DNA of 9,545 nt from Deltaproteobacteria bacterium (GTDB lineage: Bacteria > Desulfobacterota > Desulfobacteria > Desulfobacterales > C00003060). Each line of letters opens with the position of its first letter. The stretch's first letter is position 1. Below are positions 1 to 5,863 of the stretch, in pieces. Below the pieces are notes generated by a model. That model was not told where the DNA came from and made no database searches. It saw only the letters and a list, made by a program, of their open reading frames with translations. The position numbers were made by a program, and so were the translations under genes. The stretch is from contig QMMV01000048.1 of NCBI GenBank assembly GCA_003647435.1, positions 1 through 9,545 on the forward strand. The letters run 5' to 3'.

Positions 1-104
1 GCTTAACTGTTCTTTCTTAACGCTCGCTAACGCTCTCAGACAGTGAGACAGCCTATACCGGATTGCCCGTATGCGATAATATTTTCAAAAGGCTAAAATG
101 ATAC
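1..104 (-). repeat. Dispersed repeat, copy A (left edge)
   Basis: Read on the minus strand, this stretch starts at 104 with GTATCATTTTAG, runs through TTTTGAAAATATTAT, then GGGCAATCCG, GTCTCA and GAGCGTTAAGAAAGAACAG. The same order of blocks is present on the plus strand at 9426-9527; the first 40 positions match at 34 places without a gap, and the later blocks match with small gaps. The copy probably continues beyond the window edge. I see no reading frame in it. The family is not one I can name; it behaves like an intergenic dispersed repeat or a decayed small mobile element. Confidence 0.7.
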
Positions 105-123
105 CAAAAATCTAAACTGATAC
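105..123 (-). repeat. Partial tandem copy of the repeat core
   Basis: Directly beside copy A and in the same orientation, the minus strand reads GTATCAGTTTAGATTTTTG. This is identical to the first 19 bases of the internal copy at 5158-5176. The left edge therefore holds one full-length copy plus a 19-base piece of a second, as expected from slippage or a nested insertion. Confidence 0.7.
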
Positions 124-166
124 GAGGCTTGAAAGATACTCGCTGGCCTCTTATGAATCGGTTATC

Positions 167-439
167 ATGTTCAGGAAGCCCCAAAAAGCTGCTGCCCTCA
201 AATACGAACCGGAAAACGACAAAGCACCAAGGGTCACCGCAAAGGGTAGCGGAGTTGTTGCCCAAAAAATAGTCGATCTTGCAAGCAAGCACGGCATCCC
301 GGTCAGGGATGATCCGGACCTTGTCGAGGCACTCTCAAGGCTTGATCTTGGCGAGGAAATACCCCCCGAGCTCTATGTTGTGGTGGCGGAACTTCTTTCC
401 TTTGTCTACAGAGTGAATCGGAAAAAAGGCTCCTGGTAG
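167..439 (+). CDS. flhX: FlhB C-terminal domain-like protein (FlhX type)
   Basis: This 90-residue protein corresponds to the cytoplasmic C-terminal domain of FlhB/YscU-type export switch proteins. Family-typical segments are ALKYEPEN near residues 10-17, AKGSG at 25-29, HGIPVRDDP at 42-50 and EEIPPELY at 63-70, followed by a hydrophobic helix and a basic tail. There are no membrane segments, and the NPTH autocleavage motif that precedes the ALKY segment in true FlhB is absent. In other bacteria such stand-alone proteins (B. subtilis YlqH, Campylobacter FlhX) are related to, or can partly stand in for, the FlhB C-terminal part at the flagellar export gate. ATG 167 is the only usual start in this frame after the stop at 113, but no clear Shine-Dalgarno sequence precedes it. 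It lies upstream of the flgF promoter, so it is probably transcribed separately from or into flgF. The family call is firm; the role is inferred. Confidence 0.85.
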   Translation: MFRKPQKAAALKYEPENDKAPRVTAKGSGVVAQKIVDLASKHGIPVRDDPDLVEALSRLDLGEEIPPELYVVVAELLSFVYRVNRKKGSW

Positions 440-454
440 GAAGATTTTTCCTAC
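436..454 (+). other. Hairpin over the flhX stop codon
   Basis: GTAGGAA (436-442) and TTCCTAC (448-454) form a perfect 7-bp stem with a 5-base loop. The flhX stop codon (437-439) lies in the left arm. No T-run follows, so it does not meet the usual pattern of an intrinsic terminator; it may protect the 3' end, attenuate transcription, or be chance. Confidence 0.4.
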
Positions 455-540
455 GGCCAATATGGCAGGCAGCAGGCGGTAAGCAGCTAAGATCGTTTGC
501 TATTTATCCAGAAGAAATAGGGGACAACGATGAACCGGAA

Positions 541-557
541 TTGGCATCTCCATTGCA
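541..557 (+). promoter_or_regulatory. Sigma-54 (RpoN) -24/-12 promoter of flgF
   Basis: TTGGCATCTCCATTGCAT fits the -24/-12 consensus TTGGCAC-N5-TTGC very well. The invariant GG (543-544) and GC (555-556) are exactly 10 bases apart. Transcription would be expected to begin near 568, leaving the ribosome binding site at 577-583 inside the mRNA. Sigma-54 control of rod and hook genes is well known in many flagellated proteobacteria. It probably drives flgF-flgG-flgA-flgH-flgI and perhaps the genes beyond the gap. An enhancer site for an NtrC-type activator was not identified. Confidence 0.8.
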
Positions 558-576
558 TTGCTATGGGGTAAAAAAA

Positions 577-583
577 GAGGAGG
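577..583 (+). promoter_or_regulatory. Ribosome binding site setting the TTG start of flgF
   Basis: GAGGAGG at 577-583 lies 9 bases before TTG 593. No ATG or GTG in the flgF frame lies at a suitable distance, and the protein family begins at this codon, so the strong site supports a TTG start. Confidence 0.8.
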
Positions 584-592
584 GCTTCTTAA

Positions 593-1270
593 TTGTATTC
601 AGGGATCTACGACGCGGTCAGGGGATGTCGAATTCAAAAGCTGAGATTTGATGCAATTGCTTCCAATATGGCTAATATCACAACAGGCGCATTCAAAAAA
701 GATGTCATTTCTTTTGACGAGTTGCTGGGTTTGCATACGGTGACCGACTTCAGTCAGGGCAATATCAGATACACGGGCAATCCCCTCGATGTAGCTTTAC
801 AGGGAGAAGGCTTTTTTAAAGTGGAGACACCCGCCGGAATCAGATACACCCGGAACGGAAGGTTCGCACGGAATGCCGATGGAGTCATAGTGACGCAAAA
901 CGGCGATCCTGTGTTGGGGGAAAGGGGGCCGATCTTGATCCATGGCAACAATGTTAGCATTGATAGCGAAGGGCGAGTTGTGGTTGACAATACGGAAGTG
1001 GACCGATTGCCGGTGTATAAGTTCGAACGCAGTGAGTATCTGCAAAAAGAGGGCCTGTCCTACTATATTTACAGGGGGGATGAAGAGGAAGTTTTCCGTG
1101 CAGATGACACCCTGGTCAAGGGTGGATACCTCGAGGAATCAAATGTTGTGATTGCAGAGGAGATGGTCAAAATGATGGACACGCTCCGAACCTTTGAATC
1201 ATATCAAAAAGTGCTTCAGTCATTTGATGAGACCGATGGAAGAGTGATTAACGAAGTCGGAAAACCTTAG
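593..1270 (+). CDS. flgF: Flagellar basal-body rod protein FlgF
   Basis: This 225-residue protein is the proximal part of the rod, crossing the periplasm between the MS ring and the distal rod FlgG. The N-terminal rod/hook helix carries SNMANITTGAFK (residues 24-35), a variant of the family pattern NNLANxxTTGFK. The central segment has ALQGEGFFKV and the YTRNGRF motif typical of FlgE/F/G proteins. The C-terminal helix, VKGGYLEESNVVIAEEMVKM and onward, is the partner of the N-terminal helix in the D0 coiled coil. Compared with FlgG it lacks the extra LPxGIQVG segment after the N-terminal helix, which separates the two paralogues. It is slightly shorter than many FlgF proteins (about 240-250). 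The start is TTG, set by GAGGAGG upstream. It is the first gene after the sigma-54 promoter, 17 bases before flgG. Confidence 0.93.
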   Translation: MYSGIYDAVRGCRIQKLRFDAIASNMANITTGAFKKDVISFDELLGLHTVTDFSQGNIRYTGNPLDVALQGEGFFKVETPAGIRYTRNGRFARNADGVIVTQNGDPVLGERGPILIHGNNVSIDSEGRVVVDNTEVDRLPVYKFERSEYLQKEGLSYYIYRGDEEEVFRADDTLVKGGYLEESNVVIAEEMVKMMDTLRTFESYQKVLQSFDETDGRVINEVGKP

Positions 1271-1287
1271 ATCTAAGGAGATGTGTT

Positions 1288-2070
1288 ATGTTAAGAGGTT
1301 TATGGACAGCGGCTTCGGGTATGGCCGCACAGCAACTAAATATTGATGTCATAGCCAACAACTTGGCTAATGTCAATACCACAGGATTTAAGAAAAGTCG
1401 TTCGGATTTTCAAGACCTTATGTACCAGACTCTTCGTTTGCCTGGTGCCACTACTGCTTCGGGGGCCCAACTTCCCACCGGTATCCAGGTTGGAATGGGC
1501 TCAAAACCGGTAGGCGTAGAAAGGGTATTTTCACAGGGGGATTATAACCAGACAGATAACGAGCTTGACCTGGCAATTGAAGGGAAAGGGTTTTTCAAGG
1601 TTGTGAGCAATGATGAAGAGGTATACACCCGGGCTGGTAATTTCAAGCTCGACAGCGAGGGCTATGTCTGTACGCCCGCAGGCGATAAACTTCAGCCCGA
1701 AATCGCCATCCCGGCGGATACGGTTTCTATCTCCATAGATTCCGGGGGGAGACTCGTTGCTTTTGGCCCGGATAACACCGAGGTGGCAACGGCTGATATC
1801 AAGCTGTATACGTTTCCTAACCCCGCAGGGCTTTTCAGCATGGGGCGCAATCTCTACCGTCCCACGGCCGCTTCTGGAGAAGCTGTTGAAGGAACGCCTG
1901 GAACGGATGGAGTTGGAACAATTGCGCAGGGCTATCTGGAAATGTCCAACGTGAGCGTGGTGGACGAGATGGTCACGATGATTGTGGCCCAAAGGGCCTA
2001 TGAAGTGAATTCCAAGGCCATACAGACTGCCGATAATATGCTTCAGATGGCAAACAATATAAAACGGTAG
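1288..2070 (+). CDS. flgG: Flagellar distal rod protein FlgG
   Basis: FlgG forms the distal rod that passes through the P and L rings and carries the hook. The protein has 260 residues, the same as enterobacterial FlgG. NNLANVNTTGFK is at residues 24-35. YQTLRLPGA and LPTGIQVGMG, around residues 46-70, form the FlgG-specific segment that makes the rod stiff. AIEGKGFFKV and YTRAGNF follow, and the C-terminal D0 helix contains VDEMVTMIVAQRAYEVNSKA. AAGGAG at 1275-1280 lies 7 bases before the ATG. An earlier ATG at 1281 is out of frame. The gene is intact, 17 bases after flgF and 59 bases before flgA, and probably shares the flgF transcript. Confidence 0.97.
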   Translation: MLRGLWTAASGMAAQQLNIDVIANNLANVNTTGFKKSRSDFQDLMYQTLRLPGATTASGAQLPTGIQVGMGSKPVGVERVFSQGDYNQTDNELDLAIEGKGFFKVVSNDEEVYTRAGNFKLDSEGYVCTPAGDKLQPEIAIPADTVSISIDSGGRLVAFGPDNTEVATADIKLYTFPNPAGLFSMGRNLYRPTAASGEAVEGTPGTDGVGTIAQGYLEMSNVSVVDEMVTMIVAQRAYEVNSKAIQTADNMLQMANNIKR

Positions 2071-2129
2071 TGTAAAAAAGAGCAGCGAACTCAAATCTCA
2101 ATCGGTGAACGGGCAATAACGGGAGCAAA

Positions 2130-3107
2130 ATGAGAAATTTCAATATCACACTGCTGGCTGTGGCCTTAACCGTAGGTGTAGCCTTCAGCCTTTGTGAAGC
2201 CAGACCGGATGTAAAGCTTTGCATCGCCGTAAAGGAACAGGCTCAGGTGAAAGGGGAGAAGGTCTATTTGAAAGACATAGCAACAATAGATGGTCCTCTT
2301 GCTGCGCGGAAGCAACTCGGGGCTATCTATCTGGCACATGCCCCTGCCCCCGCCAGGCACAGGATCCTGCGTGGAACGTGGCTGAGGAACAGGATTCGAT
2401 CAAAGATGTTGCTCCCGCCAAATACTGTGCTGCGGGTGCCTGAGCTTGTCAGGATTGAGCGGCGGTTCCAATCCATTCAAGATGACGATTTTTTGCGTCT
2501 TTATCGTAACTACGTCACAAAACAGCTCCGATCCCATCAGGCTACGTTCCGGGTCAGCCGTTTCAGGGTCATAGGTAATGGCCCGGTTCCTGATGGAAAC
2601 CTCAGCATTGAACTGATAAAGCAGGCTGATGGAAAGCTAATGGGTTATGTGAGTCTGACCGCCGTTATCCGGGTAGACGGAAAGATCGAGCGGCGTGTAC
2701 TACTTTCAGGCTGGATTGACAGATTTGAAAAGGTTGTCACCGTAGCCCATAGGTTGCAACGGCACACTATTCTGACACGAGGCGACTTGCGGTTGAAAAG
2801 AATGAACATTTCCAGGCTTCCCGCCAATGTCATCAAAAGCATAGAGGCGGTTGTCGGAAAAAGGGTAAGGCATACGCTGAAGGCCGACACTCCATTACTG
2901 GCCAACGTGGTAGAAGAACTGCCGGTCATAGAGAAGGGTGACCGGGTGACGATCGTCGCTGAATCCCCCACACTACTTGTGACGACTCCCGGTATAGCGC
3001 AGGGCGAAGGGTCTGCCGGGGATCAAATACGTGTTAAAAACTGTATGAGCAATAAGGAAATCTTGGGGCGTATCGTCTGCGCTTCAATCGTGAAAGTGGA
3101 GTTTTAA
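2130..3107 (+). CDS. flgA: Flagellar P-ring assembly chaperone FlgA
   Basis: FlgA acts in the periplasm and helps FlgI assemble into the P ring around the rod. The 325-residue product begins with a Sec signal peptide, probably cleaved after residue 24 (CEA before RPD). The C-terminal third is the diagnostic part: an SAF-type domain from about residue 202 (VAHRLQRHTILTRGDLRL...) and the closing block GSAGDQIRVKN at about 293-303 with ILGRIV after it. It is much longer than enterobacterial FlgA (about 220), owing to a larger N-terminal region, as is common in Deltaproteobacteria. A GGGAG site lies just before the ATG. Its place between flgG and flgH-flgI fits its role. The N-terminal part is less conserved, so identity rests mainly on the C-terminal domain and context. 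Confidence 0.9.
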   Translation: MRNFNITLLAVALTVGVAFSLCEARPDVKLCIAVKEQAQVKGEKVYLKDIATIDGPLAARKQLGAIYLAHAPAPARHRILRGTWLRNRIRSKMLLPPNTVLRVPELVRIERRFQSIQDDDFLRLYRNYVTKQLRSHQATFRVSRFRVIGNGPVPDGNLSIELIKQADGKLMGYVSLTAVIRVDGKIERRVLLSGWIDRFEKVVTVAHRLQRHTILTRGDLRLKRMNISRLPANVIKSIEAVVGKRVRHTLKADTPLLANVVEELPVIEKGDRVTIVAESPTLLVTTPGIAQGEGSAGDQIRVKNCMSNKEILGRIVCASIVKVEF

Positions 3108-3123
3108 GGAACTCAACAAGGCC

Positions 3124-3858
3124 ATGAGATTTGTGATAGTTGTTCTAACTTGTATCGCGACTGCCGGTATGATGATGTTGTCCGGGTGTATCGCCACAGA
3201 AAAAAGCCTTGTGAAGGCTTCGCCCTCTGCTGTCCCGGATCGAGGCTATAAAAGAGCAGTGCCTCCCGTAGCCCCCGACGAGGGGTCCCTCTGGGTCGAT
3301 AGTGGTTGCACCAAACTTTTTGTCGATATGAGAGCCAGAGAGGTTGGAGATCTGGTAACAGTCAGAATTTCAGAAAAACCCACGGGTACATTGTCAGCCA
3401 AGACACAAACCAGCCGGGATTCCTCTATTGAGGCGGGAATTAACGATTTGTTAGGTTACATGAAGGCACTTGAGGAAAAAAATAGAAGAGAAGGTGGCTC
3501 AACATCCCGTTTTGACCGGACGAGCATGTTCAAAGCCAATTTCAAGCCAAGTTTTACCGGCCAAGGCACGAACAACCGGCAAGGAGAGGTCACTGCCTAC
3601 ATCACTGCAACAGTGATCCAGGTGTTGCCTAACGGAAATCTTGTCATATACGGCAGACAAGAAATCAAGGTAAACAATGAGACACAGTACATTACGGTCT
3701 CTGGAACTATACGACCTGAAGACATTGACACAAACAACGAGATTCCATCGACTTATATTGCCGATGCAAGAATAGAATATTCAGGCAAAGGTGTCATTGC
3801 AGACAAACAGCGTCCTGGCTGGCTTATGCGCGTTCTTGATCATGTATGGCCATTTTAG
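3124..3858 (+). CDS. flgH: Flagellar L-ring lipoprotein FlgH
   Basis: FlgH forms the L ring, the bushing of the rod in the outer membrane. The 244-residue product has a lipoprotein signal with lipobox LSGC (residues 19-22), so the mature protein would start at Cys22. The FlgH domain begins near SLWVDS (55-60) and includes EVGDLVTVRISE (73-84), VLPNGNLVIYG (168-178), IRPEDID (196-202), IADARIEYSGKG (212-223) and the terminal PGWLMR...PF. These are the usual signature blocks in their usual order. It starts 16 bases after flgA; an AAGGA lies just after the flgA stop but rather far from the ATG. It is followed by flgI. An L ring implies an outer membrane, which fits a Gram-negative host. Confidence 0.96.
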   Translation: MRFVIVVLTCIATAGMMMLSGCIATEKSLVKASPSAVPDRGYKRAVPPVAPDEGSLWVDSGCTKLFVDMRAREVGDLVTVRISEKPTGTLSAKTQTSRDSSIEAGINDLLGYMKALEEKNRREGGSTSRFDRTSMFKANFKPSFTGQGTNNRQGEVTAYITATVIQVLPNGNLVIYGRQEIKVNNETQYITVSGTIRPEDIDTNNEIPSTYIADARIEYSGKGVIADKQRPGWLMRVLDHVWPF

Positions 3859-3900
3859 GGAGGAGGCAGTTAACGAATAACAATCGGGGTTGTGGAAACT

Positions 3901-5073
3901 ATGTGCAGGCTTATCAAGATAATTTTTGTTTTTGTACTTGTGTTAGCAGCTTGCCCGGTTGGAGTTTACGGCGCAAGGGTTAAGGATATCGCTTCCATTA
4001 AAGGGATCAGGAATAACCAGCTTGTTGGATATGGCCTTGTGGTGGGATTAAAGGGTACAGGAGACAAAACTGGTACCAGCTTTACCATCCAGTCCCTTGC
4101 AAATATGATTGAGCGGATGGGTATTCACGTGGATAAAGAAGACGTATCGGTTAAGAACGTGGCAGCCGTTATGGTAACTGCAAGTGTGCCCCCATTTGCG
4201 AGGATAGGAAACAGGATTGATGTTGTGGTTTCCTCTGTGGGTGATGCCAAGAGCTTGCAGGGTGGAACACTCCTGTTGACTCCACTGTATGGTGTTGACA
4301 AAAAGATTTATGCCCTGGCCCAGGGTCCCGTTTCTGTCGGCGGTTTTGCCGCGGGCGGGGCAGCCGGCGGAGGGATCACCAAAAATCACCCAACTGTTGG
4401 CAGGATTTCAAGGGGTGCCAGCATTGAGCGTGAAATTCCGGTCTCTATGCAGGACAAGGACGAGATTGTTATTGCTTTAGATAATCCAGATTTTACGACC
4501 GCAGTCCGGCTCTGCGACGCAATAAACGAAAGATTCGGCCGGAATGTGGCCACGACCGTTGATTCAGGGACACTCAAGCTGAAAATACCGGAAGATTTTC
4601 GCCAGGACGTTGTGCAGATGGTTGCAACGGTGGAAAATCTCGAAGTCATGCCTGATAGTATTGCCAAGGTCGTCCTAAATGAAAAGACAGGCACGGTCGT
4701 CATTGGTGAGAACGTCACGATTTCCACGGTAGCAGTAGCTCACGGCAACCTGAGCATTCAGATTAAAGAACGGACGAGGGTGTCCCAGCCCTCGCCCTTT
4801 GCCCCGGCTCCACCTGCAGGGGCCACTACTCAGCAATTCCAACCTGAAAACGGTCTACTTATGGGGCCGGGAGGACAGACAGTCGTATCAGCTGATTCTG
4901 ATGTTTCTGTACAAGAGGAAAAGAATAAACTGCTCCTGGTTCCGCGTGGTAGTACCATTGGTGAGTTGGTACGTGCACTGAATGCCATAGGGGTATCGCC
5001 AAGAGACCTCATTACCGTTTTTCAGGCTCTACGGGCTGCCGGTGCCCTTCATGCCCAGATAGAAATAATTTAG
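3901..5073 (+). CDS. flgI: Flagellar P-ring protein FlgI
   Basis: FlgI builds the P ring in the peptidoglycan layer and is assembled with help from FlgA. From ATG 3901 the product has 390 residues, a normal length. It opens with a hydrophobic signal sequence ending near GVYG, followed by ARVKDIASIKGIRNNQLVGY, the typical N-terminus of mature FlgI. Further family blocks are GLVVGLKGTGDKT, SVGDAKSLQGGTLLLTPL, a Gly/Ala-rich stretch before HPTVGRI, and the C-terminal LVRALNAIGVSPRDLITVF...AGALHAQIEII. A Pro/Ala-rich insert occurs before the last domain. GTG 3892 is an alternative start adding three residues (Met-Glu-Thr); I prefer the ATG because it gives a basic n-region without the acidic residue. 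The strong AGGAGG sequence lies far upstream. LAAC at residues 15-18 also resembles a lipobox. The gene is followed by a 493-base gap. Confidence 0.95.
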   Translation: MCRLIKIIFVFVLVLAACPVGVYGARVKDIASIKGIRNNQLVGYGLVVGLKGTGDKTGTSFTIQSLANMIERMGIHVDKEDVSVKNVAAVMVTASVPPFARIGNRIDVVVSSVGDAKSLQGGTLLLTPLYGVDKKIYALAQGPVSVGGFAAGGAAGGGITKNHPTVGRISRGASIEREIPVSMQDKDEIVIALDNPDFTTAVRLCDAINERFGRNVATTVDSGTLKLKIPEDFRQDVVQMVATVENLEVMPDSIAKVVLNEKTGTVVIGENVTISTVAVAHGNLSIQIKERTRVSQPSPFAPAPPAGATTQQFQPENGLLMGPGGQTVVSADSDVSVQEEKNKLLLVPRGSTIGELVRALNAIGVSPRDLITVFQALRAAGALHAQIEII

Positions 5074-5090
5074 GGGCCCGGAATTTCTAT
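5059..5090 (+). other. Hairpin over the flgI stop codon
   Basis: ATAGAAAT (5059-5066) and ATTTCTAT (5083-5090) are perfect inverted arms of 8 bp around a 16-base loop that contains the flgI stop codon (5071-5073) and GGGCCC. The stem is AT-rich and has no T-run after it, so it is not a classical intrinsic terminator. It may mark the 3' end of the first transcript or be chance. Confidence 0.35.
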
Positions 5091-5140
5091 AACCCATTTA
5101 GATTGTAGCTATTTATTTGCGCTGTTGCAGCCTCGATCAG

Positions 5141-5158
5141 GGAATGATGGAATATTGG
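5141..5158 (+). repeat. GGAAT/TGG inverted repeat, left arm
   Basis: GGAATGATGGAATATTGG matches the reverse complement of 5287-5304 at 14 of 18 positions. It consists of repeated GGAAT and TGG words and directly abuts the GTATCAG core. A similar word, GAAATGATGG, occurs at 5231-5240. Confidence 0.5.
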
Positions 5159-5190
5159 TATCAGTTTAGATTTTTGAAAATATTATTGCG
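5158..5190 (+). repeat. Dispersed repeat core, internal copy
   Basis: This 33-base stretch begins GTATCAGTTTAGATTTTTG and ends TATTATTGCG. It matches 9426-9458 at 32 of 33 positions (only A versus C at position 13 of the core), and the reverse complement of 72-104 at 28 of 33. Similarity to the longer copies fades soon after the core, so this copy is short or truncated. Confidence 0.75.
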
Positions 5191-5198
5191 TATGTCTG

Positions 5199-5223
5199 TT
5201 TTTTAAAAGAGCTAAAGTGTTAC
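5199..5223 (-). repeat. Degenerate inverted copy of the repeat core
   Basis: Read on the minus strand this gives GTAACACTTTAGCTCTTTTA and onward, matching the start of the core at 5158-5182 in 19 of 25 positions. The two arms face each other across 16 bases, so transcribed RNA could fold into an imperfect hairpin. Confidence 0.5.
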
Positions 5224-5286
5224 GAATATTGAAATGATGGAAAAAATCCTTTGGTGCCCATTATGAGCGCAAGCTTCACTACGTGT

Positions 5287-5304
5287 CCATTGTTCCAGTA
5301 TTCC
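5287..5304 (-). repeat. GGAAT/TGG inverted repeat, right arm
   Basis: CCATTGTTCCAGTATTCC is the inverted partner of 5141-5158, with 14 of 18 bases complementary. Together the two arms enclose the paired GTATCAG cores, although not symmetrically: the right side has a 63-base spacer. Confidence 0.45.
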
Positions 5305-5440
5305 AATTGTGAGCGAAGCAAAGTAGGTTCGGGTCTCAGGGATGCTGGATAGCGGTGTGATATTGGAGTTCAAGCGGCTGCCCGCCGTTGCCTGCTATCG
5401 GGGAGTTTCTGCCGGTTACCTCCCTCTGGAGCAGACCTAA

Positions 5441-5460
5441 GGGGGATTCACGAATCGCCC
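5441..5460. repeat. Short palindrome GGGGGATTC/GAATCGCCC
   Basis: GGGGGATTCACGAATCGCCC has 9-base arms with a single mismatch around a 2-base centre. It resembles small GC-ended palindromes that are scattered between genes in many bacterial genomes (REP-like). No T-run follows, so a terminator is unlikely. Only one copy is in this window. Confidence 0.5.
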
Positions 5461-5566
5461 GTACCATGGGTTATCGGGTATTGGCGGGCGGGAGAGCCGT
5501 CTACAGCAAGGATATCCACTATAAAATATCAAGAATCCAGCGAAGGAGCGAAGCGACTAATAGCCA

Positions 5567-5863
5567 ATGCCAGAGATAATACCCGATATCCAATCAAAAC
5601 AAATTGGTGGTTCACCGGGGTTTGCCAGCATGGACCGCAAGCTCAGAAAGGCTTGTGGGGATTTCGAGTCGATTTTCATTCATTATCTACTGAAATCAGC
5701 CCAGAATGCCCTTCCCGAGAGCGGCATCTTTGACAACCGTCCCGAGAGCAAGATTTATAAATCGATGGCGTACGAGGCGATAGCCAGGACTATAGCAACA
5801 GGGCGGGGTATTGGGCTCGGAGAGTTGCTTTATGAGCGATTGAGAGGGGATTTGAAACCTTAG
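5567..5863 (+). CDS. flgJ: Rod-binding protein FlgJ, short form
   Basis: This is the FlgJ N-terminal (rod-binding/scaffold) domain alone, 98 residues. The diagnostic pattern is seen as LRKACGDFESIFIHYLLKSA (residues 26-45), PESGIFDN (50-57), then IYKSMAYEAIART and GIGLGELLYERL (81-92). It helps assemble the rod in the periplasm. The muramidase domain found in enterobacterial FlgJ is absent, as is usual outside beta/gamma-proteobacteria, so a separate wall hydrolase must open the peptidoglycan. A stop at 5561 in frame limits the start to 5567 or later. AAGGAG at 5543-5548 is too far from ATG 5567 to serve; ATG 5630, next to Asp-Arg-Lys-Leu-Arg, is a possible shorter start. It is set apart from flgI by the repeat-rich gap and followed by flgN after 79 bases. 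Confidence 0.9.
   Translation: MPEIIPDIQSKQIGGSPGFASMDRKLRKACGDFESIFIHYLLKSAQNALPESGIFDNRPESKIYKSMAYEAIARTIATGRGIGLGELLYERLRGDLKP

Larger units (their letters stand above)
5074..5566. other. 493-base non-coding, repeat-rich gap between flgI and flgJ
   Basis: No credible gene is seen on either strand. The gap holds two sets of inverted repeats (5141-5158 with 5287-5304, and 5158-5182 with 5199-5223), a perfect-looking palindrome (5441-5460), and three AGCGAAG words (5312-5318, 5539-5545, 5547-5553). A possible loose inversion joins the GC-rich parts near 5374-5386 and 5483-5499. Composition changes from AT-rich in the first third to GC-rich in the last. I found no sigma-54 consensus here. The stretch interrupts what is often a tight flgI-flgJ junction. 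Confidence 0.7.

Noticed and set aside
530..571. A 13-codon reading frame with a G-rich sequence before it, upstream of flgF, as a leader peptide
   Set aside because: It overlaps the sigma-54 promoter and lies upstream of the expected transcript start; its sequence shows no regulatory amino-acid run.
2029..2036. GCCGATAA, the sigma-28 -10 consensus
   Set aside because: It lies inside flgG, has no TAAA -35 element at the right distance, and there is no late gene just downstream.
1531..2094. A 187-residue open frame on the minus strand over flgG
   Set aside because: flgG is an unmistakable full-length gene on the plus strand; the antisense frame has no recognisable domain and is a codon-bias shadow.
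5388..5579. A 63-residue reading frame in the flgI-flgJ gap
   Set aside because: It runs through the palindrome and overlaps flgJ, has no ribosome binding site and no recognisable family features.
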